From positions 1 through 39,026 of the IMG/VR virus record IMGVR_UViG_3300025141_000274: DNA of 39,026 nt. One strand, given 5' to 3'. Positions within the stretch are counted from its first letter, which is position 1. Every line of letters begins with the position of its first letter. The notes below the pieces were generated by a model, which saw only the letters and a program-made list of their open reading frames with translations, was not told the DNA's origin and searched no databases. Shown here piece after piece: positions 30,907 to 39,026 of the stretch. The stretch is from a virus. The translations under genes and the position numbers were made by a program.

Positions 30907-32763
30907 ATGGCACGCATCATACCGATCGACACCGCGCCGTTTCAACAGCGCCAAATTATTCCGCGCCCACAGCAACCCGCTGGCCAGGGCTTGCGTGATG
31001 CCGCGCAGAACGCACAGAGCATTGGTGCCATCATAAAAGCCCTGAGTCTTGCGTCAGACTTCTTTGGGCCAGCTGTTACTGGAGCCAGCAAAGGTGTAGA
31101 CGCCCTGAGAAGCGCACCAAAGCAGCGTGCAGCGCTCGACCAAGCCGCACAAGCGAGAGCCAAAGCACAACGACAGAAGGGTGTTGCTGTTGGTGCGGAA
31201 GACAGGGCTCAGTACGATGCCATGCGTAAGAGCAGAGGCATCGCCCCCGCCTATGCCGGTGAACTTGGCCAGCCAGGTCCGCTTACGGAAGATGAACTTC
31301 TTTCTATCGACGTGATCGTGAAAAATACCGGGGCGACCAGGAAAGACGCAACAGCCCAGGTCAAAGCAAAGAAACTGGAAGACTTCCAGTCACAGCAAGC
31401 GGTCACAGCGCGAAGACGTGAGGTGCGGCGCGGCCCGCAACTGCCAGGTCTCACCGAGAGCCAGCGCCAAATCGTTATGCGCGAACCTGCCGGTGAGCGG
31501 CGCCGGGCAGCTCTTAGGCGTGTTCTTGAGACGCCTGTTCGTCAAACGTATGAAGAGAGCCAGCGGCGCGAGAAAATGAGTGCCGAGGACAGGAAGGCGT
31601 TGGAGGCAGAGGAGCGGCGCGAAATCACAACGCCACCAAAAACCGCACTCACCACCCCAACGCCAACACCCAGTCAACTGGGCCAGCAGATGCCCTCATA
31701 TGCAGAGCGCATGAAACCACGCGCCCTGACCGAGGGCCAACTGCAGCAGGCTGGCGCCGCTGCCGTCGAGCGCGAGGGCAAGTACAACTTCAATGAACTC
31801 AAGCGCAGGGCTGCATTGGCGACAGACCAGAAGCAGCTTGACCAAGTCATGCAACTGTTTGAGCGCTCTGGCGGCATTGGCGTTCATCCAGAGACCGTTG
31901 GTGAGATATTCAGCGGCGCCCACCTGGACAGAGCCCGCAAAGAGCTGGCCGGTCACACCAAGCGGTTTGTCCCGCAGAGCGCGCTCGAGGCTGAGAGGGT
32001 AAGGACTGCACAGCAAAGGACGAAGTGGCGCAAGGAGACTACAAAGTCGGCAGAGCAACTTACGAAAATAAGAAAGCAAAAGGCGAAAGACTTGAAGGAC
32101 CGGGCGCAACACAAAGTCGACATCTTGAAGGAGCGTCTAGCCATCCTCAAGGCCAGGCGCTCTAGCGCCGAGAATAGGGAAGATGTCGATAAGCAGACCA
32201 AGCAGGTCAGGATAGACCTCGAGCAGGCGAAGCTGGACCTCAAGAATGCTCAAGCGAGGGCGGCAGCGGGTCGGACGGCAGCATCTTACGCTTCAGCGGC
32301 CAGGTCGAGGGCGGCAAAGGACGCGCAAACAGCACTGACTAACGTCAGGAACTCAAAGGTGGCTCTCTCTCAAAGACAAAAAGATGATGTTGCCAGGACC
32401 AAGAGGCTCTTGCTGGAACAAAACGCTGACCAGAAGAGGCTAGACGACCTTGAGTCAACGAAAGTCGGCCAAGGCAAGGTTAACATTGATGATATCGATG
32501 AGAAGAAGCGGCCCGCTGAGAGACAGAAAAGGGGTGCGACAGAGGCGAACATAACGAAGGTGCGCGCTCGCATCGCGAAGCGAGTCACTGAGCTAGATAA
32601 ACTCGCGAAAAGGCTGAAGAAGATACCGAAGGCGAAGAAGGCGAAGAAGACGAAGAAACCCATGGGCACGTCGAGTGCTCGCAGCGTGCTGCCCGCTGAA
32701 TACACGACGAAGACATCGAAGAAGACGGAGCCGCCGGTCTTCCTCCCTGGCGATAAATCATAG
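30907..32763 (+). CDS. Internal virion protein, middle-sized, 618 aa
   Basis: A 618-aa protein dominated by charged helices (AALDQAAQARAKAQRQ, VRTAQQRTKWRKETTKSAEQ, KAKDLKDRAQHKVDILKERL, EQAKLDLKNAQARAAAG). The N-terminus has a hydrophobic patch around AIIKALSLASDFFGPAV, and the C-terminus ends in a KKAKKTKKP block, again lysine-rich. Position and size between the 293-aa and the giant gene fit a gp15-like core ejection protein. Coiled-coil dominance explains the lack of recognised domains. Confidence 0.7.
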   Translation: MARIIPIDTAPFQQRQIIPRPQQPAGQGLRDAAQNAQSIGAIIKALSLASDFFGPAVTGASKGVDALRSAPKQRAALDQAAQARAKAQRQKGVAVGAEDRAQYDAMRKSRGIAPAYAGELGQPGPLTEDELLSIDVIVKNTGATRKDATAQVKAKKLEDFQSQQAVTARRREVRRGPQLPGLTESQRQIVMREPAGERRRAALRRVLETPVRQTYEESQRREKMSAEDRKALEAEERREITTPPKTALTTPTPTPSQLGQQMPSYAERMKPRALTEGQLQQAGAAAVEREGKYNFNELKRRAALATDQKQLDQVMQLFERSGGIGVHPETVGEIFSGAHLDRARKELAGHTKRFVPQSALEAERVRTAQQRTKWRKETTKSAEQLTKIRKQKAKDLKDRAQHKVDILKERLAILKARRSSAENREDVDKQTKQVRIDLEQAKLDLKNAQARAAAGRTAASYASAARSRAAKDAQTALTNVRNSKVALSQRQKDDVARTKRLLLEQNADQKRLDDLESTKVGQGKVNIDDIDEKKRPAERQKRGATEANITKVRARIAKRVTELDKLAKRLKKIPKAKKAKKTKKPMGTSSARSVLPAEYTTKTSKKTEPPVFLPGDKS

Positions 32764-32765
32764 CA

Positions 32766-35700
32766 ATGGCCACTCCAGCAAAAACCGCCCCCGAGCAATC
32801 GAAGTGGACAAGCCTTCGTGACTTTGTCGCTCAGGACGTGAAGTTTGGCCACACGCGGGAAGAGGCGCTGCGTAAGGCAGTCGGTCGCCTCACAGACCTG
32901 GGTGTTGATGTAGAGCGCACCGACAGGCGCGTCATCGAAGAGATGTTCGACGTAGATGTCGATGAAATCAAACAGCGGTTGCCGGGATGGGTCTATGCCA
33001 AACTCCCCGTAGACATGTCGGTGCTGCGGCCTGGCATGGAGAACATTGCCGCTGGCCTTGGCGCCCTCACAAAGCGCGCCCCCAAAAAGCCCAAAAAGCC
33101 AACCGAATACTCTCCGCAACAAAAGCGAATGCTTAAGGTTGCTGGCGGCAGCATCGATCGCACGTTCATTGATGACTACGACTCTATGGAGCAGTTTTTG
33201 TCCGACAAAGAGAGGTCTCCCTCGAGACCACTGACCCTGGAGGGGCAGGTTATACAGTGGCGCGAGTTCAATAAAGTGCCCCGAGACAAGGCAATGCTCC
33301 GAGTGCAGAGGCTGTTGGGGAAAAGCAAAGCCGAAATGGCTGAGATGACCGAGGACGATTATAAAGTCCCGATGCGAAAGGTCGCTGCCCAATACCTCCA
33401 AAGAAGCGCTGAACTGGCGAAAAGGGCACCAAAGAAAGAGCCGACGACCAGGCCGACCGGCACATATACTCCTGGCGCGGTGACTGCCGGTGGAGCGCTC
33501 AGAGCCCAAGGTGGGCCAGGTTTCGCGCTTGCCAGCGACCTCGCCGCCAAGGCGGGGCGCGGTATCGCTGGTGCCGTTGGTGGTGTCGCTGGCGCCGCTG
33601 CTGCCATACCCGAGGGGGTGGGTGAGATAGTTGGACTCGACATCAAGGTTGCCAAGGCTCGTCTGGAAAACGACAGGAGGGCGCGCAAGGCGCGCAAAGC
33701 CGGGAGGGGCAAATTCAAGCCGGTGGACGTGGCGATGAAGGGAACGCTTTTCGGCGATGCATTTGATGTTTTCGGGGTTGCGGACATCCTAGAGCCCGAA
33801 TCTACCCCCCAAAGCCACATCCTGCCGCTGCCAGAAAGGTTTGAGCTCGAGATGCGCGTTGCTGGAGCCAAAGGTCAGTTTGGTCCTGGCGTGATGAAAG
33901 TGTTCGATGAGTACGAAAACAACATCGAAGAGCGACTGGGTATGGCTGGATATGAGGCGGCCAGGTCGGATGTTGCTGAAGTCCAAGAGGCTCTTTTGGG
34001 TCTCGCCGCCTCTCTGGGTGGTCTAACGAGAAGCGGACGCGCCGACAAAGACTTTCTCGATGCGTTCTCCAAAGACTTCAAGGCCAGCAACCACATGTGG
34101 ACTAACATGATTACCGGAGGCTTTGGCGCCACCGGAGCCTCGATAAAGATGCTTGCCACCGGCAAGGGTCTCGGCATGATCAAGGCTCGCCCCGTATCGA
34201 CAGCTCTTATCTTTGCGCCGTTCGCCAAGGGTGTCGGCAGGTTGGCCAAGTCAGGTAATCGTGGGGCGATGGCGATTGCCAAAAAGTTCAACCTAAACAA
34301 GGTGGTCTCTACTCTCGACAAGATAGAGCAGGCGACCGAAGCGGTGACAACCAAGCCCGAGGGCTCGGCTTTCAACGTGTTTCGCGGTGGCTCAGAGCGT
34401 TTTCGCTGGAAGGGCGCTGAAGGGCAGCCGTTGCCGACATCGAAACCTGTTGCGTATTCCGTTGAAGCAGCACAGAGAATGCTTCACAGCGTCAAACAGG
34501 CCGGCGTTGGTCTGGTTTCGCTCTCAGGTCTCACCCCCGATGCGGTGGCTGCAGCGGTTGGCGTCCTGGTGCCCGAGGTGTCGAAGTTCCTGTGGGGCGA
34601 GATAAGCCCCGGTCGGCGGGCAGCGATTCAGCGCTGGCTAATCAGCACGTCGATAAACAAGAACAAGAACCTGGGCCAAATTATTGAGCAAATTGCCGAC
34701 GACCCGGCGATAGCGAGGGCTGAAATTGAGAGCCTTGGCTCTGAGATGGCGGTTAGAACGAAGAAAGGCCAGGTCGAAATGGCCGAGGTGGTCGAGGGAG
34801 AGCCGACTGCGCCACCGCGCCGAGGACCACCACCAGAGGCCGGCCCAGAGCCACCCACTGAATCTCGCATAGAGGTAGCGAGAAGCGTGTATCCCGAGGA
34901 GTTTGCACAGCGTTGGGTAGATGACCTGAAAAAGGCAGACGCTGGCGACGAGGCAGCTAGCGCGCGTGTCGCGGAGCTCGAAGACGGTCTCATATCGGAG
35001 GGTTCAGAAGGCAAGAGAGCCGTGGACCGCATGGCCAGGGCGACGGTCGAAGAGGGGCAGACCGTGACGGGTGTTGCCGACAAGATAAGCCGTGGCGAAA
35101 AACTTACTCCAATGGAGGAGCAATACAGGAGAAACAACGCACAAGCCGTGGAAGCCGCCCTTGAGGAAGTGCGCCAGGCGCCACCCCGAGGAGAGCCACG
35201 CGAGCCACCAGGCCCGCCAGAGGTTCCTGAGAGAGTGCAAGCCCTTGAGGCGGCAGAGTGGTGGCTCAAAGAGGCAGAGCGCTCTGGAGAGGGCATAGAG
35301 GCCGCGCAAGCAGCAGTTGGTGAGGCCAAGGCGAACCTAAGAACTCCCATGGAGCAGAGGGGGCCGGTCGCAGAGCTTCAGGCGGCGTTGGAAAAGCTAG
35401 AGGAGACCAACTCGAGATGGTTTGAGGCCACCGAGAGGTGGGAAGACGCGGTGGACCGAAAGGATCCGTTCGCAGGGGGCTTTAGGAAAAAAGCAGACAA
35501 CCTAAAGAACGAATTGGATGCCCAATCGAGGGAGGTCGCAAGGCTTGAGGATGCCGCTGGCATACCGGAGAGGGACTGGCAGGTGCCCCACGGGGATGAA
35601 CTGATTGCGATTGAGGGGCCTGCTGCCAGGGCAGCACCAGAGCCCGTCGTAGAGACGCCACCAGAGGTGCCCAACGAGTTGCTAGACGCATACAGGAAGC

Positions 35701-38700
35701 ACGACAAGCTTTACGACGAACTAATGGAGGTCACCAAAGCGGCGAGCAAGGCGCGTGCCAAGCCCGGCCTTGCCGTATTCAAAGACCCGATCCTGAAGGC
35801 TCTTCACGAAAAGTGGGGCGCAATCAGCGATGAGATAGCGCATCAGGATCGCGTGATTGCGGGTATAGAAAAAACAATTGAGTTACCGGAGAAATTCCGG
35901 CAGGCAGATCCTGACGCTGGCCCTCCCATATTCATCCGTTCAGCACCAGAGCCTGCCGCCAAGCCTGCCGCCAAGCCTGCCGCCCCAGAACGGGTTGACA
36001 TTTATGGCGACCCCTTGCCGCCAGAGCCCCCCGCTGGCCGCAGCGCCGAAGCCGTCGCCGCCGCCGCCAAATTGGCACCACCGACCGCAAGGATGGCTGC
36101 CCGCGACCTGAAGGCACTCTACGACGCATACAACAACAAGGGAGAGGGCTGGTCAAAGAAACAACTCAGAGCCGCGAAGGCGAAGCTGACCAAACTATCC
36201 AGAAAGGTTGACCCCAACGCCCCAGAGGCGTCCTACGTTGATGTTCTTGGCACGCGCATGGGGCACAAAAACCCAATAAAGATATTGAAGGAGCGGGAGG
36301 GAGCCTCGAAGCGAGACACCCCACGCAAGGAACTGGCTGCGGCAGAGCGACTCAAAGGAGAGGTCGGCGCTGAGTATTCTAAGGCGCTAGATGCACTAGA
36401 TGAGGCGAGGGCTAGAAACGACCAGTTCTTGGAGGGCTACCAGAAGAGAGCACGGCGTCTTCACGACCAAGAGCGTGCCTTAGACAGCGAGATATTTGGT
36501 GAGGGGGGGCTACAGGAGGCTGTCCACGGCCCTCCCTCGCGAAGCTGGATGGCTACCTATGCGCCAGAACGCTTGGCTGCCCTAGAGGCCGCGAAGGCAG
36601 CGCCAGAGCCCGTCGTAGAGCCCGTCGTAGAGCCCGTCGTAGAGCCCGCGCCACCCAAGAAACCGTCCAAGTTTGAGGTGGTGGAAGAAGATCCCTTTGG
36701 GGAGTGGAGCGTCGAAGATCCAGCCGCAGCAAAAGCCGAACTTCGCGCCGCAAGAGAGGGGTTGGAGGCGACAGAGAGGCATCAGGGAGAATTGAGAGGA
36801 CATTCCGAGAAGGCCAGAGAAGAGTGGGTTCGCGCGGTTGAGGAGGGCAAGCGCGACACCCCCGAGGGAGTGAGGGCGAGCCACGACCTCGCGTCCGCTG
36901 ACTACACTGAGATAGTCAACGACTATCAGGGACTCAAAAGGGCCGCGCTTGAGGGTTCTGAAAAAGCGAGGATCGATGCGTTGCTGGGTGAGTACACTAC
37001 AGTTCTCGATCAATTTATGCGCGGGAAGGCCGACCTCGCCACGCTGAAATCGGCCAGAAAGAAATTTCACAACGCCACCGAGTCACTACCGGATGTGGCA
37101 GGTAAACAGAAGTTTGGCGCTGGCGACCCCTTTGAGATGGCCGAGCCTGGGGCCGCAGAGCCCCATTTTAGCGGCATCCCCGTCAGGCAACGACCACCAC
37201 CAACAGCACCTGGCGTTGAGCCGACACCCCGTCCCGACCCGGTAGTCACCGAGTTGCTGCCCGAGGGGTTGGTGGATGTTGTCGTTATTAGCGATGACGG
37301 CCATTATGATGTCCTCGCAGGCAGAGCTGGCAAGCGGGCCGCTCGAGATGTGCCGGTCGAGACCACCTCGCCAGAGTTCAATTCTGCCATCGAAGAGGTC
37401 CACAAGGCGATCACCGACCTGAAGGTAGAGGGATTGCCAACCCGCTCGCTGGCGCGCACCAAGGCAGTTCTGACCGATGCGCTGAGAGATACCGGGCTGT
37501 ACATCATGCACGACCCCAAGGTGCTCAAGTCGGTTATCGCCCATGTCGTCAGCAAACTGAATCTGAGCGCAAAGGCCAAGCGAGCCATTCTGAAAGACAA
37601 GGGATTCAGAGACCAAATCAGAAAATACGTCAGACACAGTCTGCAGAAGGGTCGCTCGCAGACTGCCACCTTCAAGGTCGCTGGGTCCGATGTTCACATC
37701 TCCCTGGACAATGCCGTCGCAGCTGTCGTCAAGTCGATGACCAAGAAACAGCTACGCAAAGCGCAGGCAAAGGCGATCAGCGTCGTTACCCAAAATCTCG
37801 CGCAGAATGCCTACACCTCGCGCATGGTGGGCGCCCTCGAGGGGCAGTGGCGCCGCTTTGGCAAGGACAGAGAGAAGTATGTTGCGGAGAAAGAGAAGGG
37901 CGGCATGACGACAGAAGAGGCTGGTCTGGCATGGGAAGCCGACTATTCGGGCGATGTCGTCCGCAACATGCTAGACGGGGAGCACCCGGCAATGCTGCAG
38001 ATTGACGCCCAAGCAATCAGGAACACCATCGCCTTGAGGGGAAGGGGGGCGCCCTCCATCAAACAGTCAGCAATAGACAAATACACGCCAGAGGGGGCGA
38101 CGTTTGCCGAGCAAACTGTAGTGGTCGAGGGGTTACAGAAGGTTGCCAAGGCTCTTGAAGAGGACTTCACCCCGGTGAGCAAGAAGGGGAAGCTGGATAT
38201 GTATCTGCGCGAACTCTACAAAGAGGGGGGCACCGCTGAGAAGATATTTGGCCGTGAGAACCTGTCGGAGAGTCTCGAAAAGGGGTCCGTCCAGAAGGGG
38301 TTTGGGAGCACCCTGCGCGCAAATTTGTGGGTCGAGTCCACGATGAACGAGAATGCGGCCTTGTTGTGGAAGATAGATAGAACCGCTCGCGCCCATGTGC
38401 TGTCGTGGAACTTCCCAACTCACGTTCGCAACAAGATCCAAAACATCGTCTATTCGGGCCTCATGTTTGGCGAGACCCCGGTCGAGGTCATCGCCCACAG
38501 CGCCAAAGCCACCAAGCAATGGTTCGACTACAAGGCTGGAAAACTCAAGGCCGGCAGAGAGCTCGACAAGATGCGTGCGCTCGGCAGAACGGAATTGATG
38601 CAGACAACCATGATTGAGAGCGAGGTTGGTGTAGCCGGCACTCGAGACATATTCAACCTCAAAGAACATGCGCCTGGTGTAGCCAAGGTTCTGAAGATGC

Positions 38701-39026
38701 CCGACGAGGCATACGCCTTTGGCGACTCATCTGACAAGATCAACGTGGCATCGCGAATGTTTGATGTTGTTGAGCGCTCCGTATCAGACCTTGTAGATGG
38801 CGACTATTTGATGCTGGCTGTTGGAGCAGGGAAGCGGGTGCGACTCCAGAAGAAGGGGTTTGGCCTGTTCCTGAAGGGGCGCAAGTTGAACCGGCAACAA
38901 CTCGACACCATCATAGCGCGAGCAGCGTCGAAGGTGGCGCAAGACATGTTCTTCAACTACCGGCAAGTGTCCATGTTGAATGAGGTGGTGCGCCGAATGC
39001 CCATCCTTTCGACGGGCTCATCGTTT
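32766..39026 (+). CDS. Giant internal virion protein, N-terminal 2,087 residues
   Basis: Starts at ATG 32766, three bases after the preceding stop, and stays open to the window edge. Joined to 1-1314 it encodes 2,474 aa. Features by approximate residue: helical start (DFVAQDVKFGHTREEALRKA, 18-40); Gly/Ala segment GIAGAVGGVAGAAAAIPEG (260-285) that may insert in a membrane; GGFGATGASIKML (450s); coiled coil and Pro-rich stretches (700-1,300) with short tandem repeats; and a C-terminal part with VLSWNFPTHVRNKIQNIVYS (about 1,880). The pattern suits large ejection proteins that carry accessory domains and form a periplasmic channel. No lysozyme, RNA polymerase or protease motif was found. Confidence 0.8.
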   Translation, partial: MATPAKTAPEQSKWTSLRDFVAQDVKFGHTREEALRKAVGRLTDLGVDVERTDRRVIEEMFDVDVDEIKQRLPGWVYAKLPVDMSVLRPGMENIAAGLGALTKRAPKKPKKPTEYSPQQKRMLKVAGGSIDRTFIDDYDSMEQFLSDKERSPSRPLTLEGQVIQWREFNKVPRDKAMLRVQRLLGKSKAEMAEMTEDDYKVPMRKVAAQYLQRSAELAKRAPKKEPTTRPTGTYTPGAVTAGGALRAQGGPGFALASDLAAKAGRGIAGAVGGVAGAAAAIPEGVGEIVGLDIKVAKARLENDRRARKARKAGRGKFKPVDVAMKGTLFGDAFDVFGVADILEPESTPQSHILPLPERFELEMRVAGAKGQFGPGVMKVFDEYENNIEERLGMAGYEAARSDVAEVQEALLGLAASLGGLTRSGRADKDFLDAFSKDFKASNHMWTNMITGGFGATGASIKMLATGKGLGMIKARPVSTALIFAPFAKGVGRLAKSGNRGAMAIAKKFNLNKVVSTLDKIEQATEAVTTKPEGSAFNVFRGGSERFRWKGAEGQPLPTSKPVAYSVEAAQRMLHSVKQAGVGLVSLSGLTPDAVAAAVGVLVPEVSKFLWGEISPGRRAAIQRWLISTSINKNKNLGQIIEQIADDPAIARAEIESLGSEMAVRTKKGQVEMAEVVEGEPTAPPRRGPPPEAGPEPPTESRIEVARSVYPEEFAQRWVDDLKKADAGDEAASARVAELEDGLISEGSEGKRAVDRMARATVEEGQTVTGVADKISRGEKLTPMEEQYRRNNAQAVEAALEEVRQAPPRGEPREPPGPPEVPERVQALEAAEWWLKEAERSGEGIEAAQAAVGEAKANLRTPMEQRGPVAELQAALEKLEETNSRWFEATERWEDAVDRKDPFAGGFRKKADNLKNELDAQSREVARLEDAAGIPERDWQVPHGDELIAIEGPAARAAPEPVVETPPEVPNELLDAYRKHDKLYDELMEVTKAASKARAKPGLAVFKDPILKALHEKWGAISDEIAHQDRVIAGIEKTIELPEKFRQADPDAGPPIFIRSAPEPAAKPAAKPAAPERVDIYGDPLPPEPPAGRSAEAVAAAAKLAPPTARMAARDLKALYDAYNNKGEGWSKKQLRAAKAKLTKLSRKVDPNAPEASYVDVLGTRMGHKNPIKILKEREGASKRDTPRKELAAAERLKGEVGAEYSKALDALDEARARNDQFLEGYQKRARRLHDQERALDSEIFGEGGLQEAVHGPPSRSWMATYAPERLAALEAAKAAPEPVVEPVVEPVVEPAPPKKPSKFEVVEEDPFGEWSVEDPAAAKAELRAAREGLEATERHQGELRGHSEKAREEWVRAVEEGKRDTPEGVRASHDLASADYTEIVNDYQGLKRAALEGSEKARIDALLGEYTTVLDQFMRGKADLATLKSARKKFHNATESLPDVAGKQKFGAGDPFEMAEPGAAEPHFSGIPVRQRPPPTAPGVEPTPRPDPVVTELLPEGLVDVVVISDDGHYDVLAGRAGKRAARDVPVETTSPEFNSAIEEVHKAITDLKVEGLPTRSLARTKAVLTDALRDTGLYIMHDPKVLKSVIAHVVSKLNLSAKAKRAILKDKGFRDQIRKYVRHSLQKGRSQTATFKVAGSDVHISLDNAVAAVVKSMTKKQLRKAQAKAISVVTQNLAQNAYTSRMVGALEGQWRRFGKDREKYVAEKEKGGMTTEEAGLAWEADYSGDVVRNMLDGEHPAMLQIDAQAIRNTIALRGRGAPSIKQSAIDKYTPEGATFAEQTVVVEGLQKVAKALEEDFTPVSKKGKLDMYLRELYKEGGTAEKIFGRENLSESLEKGSVQKGFGSTLRANLWVESTMNENAALLWKIDRTARAHVLSWNFPTHVRNKIQNIVYSGLMFGETPVEVIAHSAKATKQWFDYKAGKLKAGRELDKMRALGRTELMQTTMIESEVGVAGTRDIFNLKEHAPGVAKVLKMPDEAYAFGDSSDKINVASRMFDVVERSVSDLVDGDYLMLAVGAGKRVRLQKKGFGLFLKGRKLNRQQLDTIIARAASKVAQDMFFNYRQVSMLNEVVRRMPILSTGSSF
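35951..35985 (+). repeat. Twelve-bp tandem repeat in giant gene (Pro-Ala-Ala-Lys)
   Basis: GCCTGCCGCCAA repeated twice and then partially, encoding PAAKPAAKPAA. A Pro-Ala-Lys linker between domains of the giant protein. Confidence 0.8.
36606..36647 (+). repeat. Twelve-bp tandem repeat in giant gene (Glu-Pro-Val-Val)
   Basis: GAGCCCGTCGTA three times plus a half copy, encoding EPVVEPVVEPVVEP. A single related copy lies at about 35640. Probably a stiff linker prone to copy-number change. Confidence 0.85.
38877..39026. repeat. Right copy of 150-bp end-to-end direct repeat
   Basis: Same bases as 1-150 apart from A at 38900. The giant frame continues through it in phase, showing that this gene crosses the artificial ends and that the true molecule is circular or permuted in the assembly. 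Confidence 0.93.

Noticed and set aside
32766-39026. N4-type virion RNA polymerase as identity of the giant protein
   Set aside because: No polymerase motifs of the T7/N4 type (no Rx3Kx6-7YG motif B and no HDS/HDA in context) were found despite the size and nearby hairpins.

Overview
The window is the near-complete, apparently circular genome of a tailed bacteriophage, most likely a short-tailed podovirus. Bases 1-150 recur as 38877-39026 with one synonymous difference, so the unit is about 38,876 bp and the window opens and closes inside one gene. Terminase, scaffold, HK97-type capsid, portal and adaptor genes, three successively larger internal virion proteins, and no recognisable tape measure, sheath or long-tail tube indicate the podovirus plan. 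The host is bacterial (strong GGAGG ribosome sites). Lipoprotein-type spanin candidates suggest an outer membrane, hence a Gram-negative host. The species cannot be named. No integrase, tRNA, CRISPR array or intact insertion sequence was seen.

Layout. (1) 1-1314: the 3' end of a giant rightward virion gene (2,474 codons when joined to 32766-38876). (2) 1244-7576, leftward: a tightly coupled replication and recombination operon read as SSB-like protein, 59-aa protein, DnaQ-type exonuclease fused to a coiled coil, 148-aa protein, SF2 helicase, VRR-NUC nuclease, XRE regulator, 80-aa protein and SF3 (D5/P4-type) helicase. A sigma70-like promoter with a perfect palindrome over its -10 drives it. 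(3) 7650-11776, leftward: an accessory operon with a cytosine-C5 methyltransferase, three small Cys-rich proteins, a DUF7227-like Cys-cluster protein, an XF1762-like acetyltransferase-fold protein and unknowns, nearly all preceded by GGAGGTG. (4) 11940-12554, rightward: a protein with an IS630-type helix-turn-helix and no transposase domain. (5) 12555-13295: a 741-bp non-coding region with nine copies of AAAGT(A/G)CCCC, mini-hairpins and helically phased repeats. It is the best origin or packaging-site candidate. (6) 13296-32763 and on to the right end, rightward: virion, lysis and tail genes.

How the genes fit together. No DNA polymerase or primase domain was recognised. The SF3 helicase, SSB-like protein, nucleases and iteron-like region suggest that a phage origin is opened and loaded by phage factors while host polymerase copies DNA. 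The TerL, scaffold, capsid and portal genes build the head. The adaptor, a large beta-rich nozzle-like protein and several fibre-like proteins form the short tail. A lysis cassette (membrane proteins, M15 endopeptidase, overlapping lipoprotein genes) sits between adaptor and nozzle. The 293-, 618- and 2,474-aa proteins resemble in order and size trend the T7 gp14-gp15-gp16 ejection proteins.

The most unusual points are the giant gene broken only by window linearisation, the iteron region beside a transposase-derived HTH protein, a degenerate GIY-YIG-like protein inside the tail module, repeated lysine-rich tails on virion-module proteins, and a conserved MFDAMIYK start duplicated in neighbouring genes.
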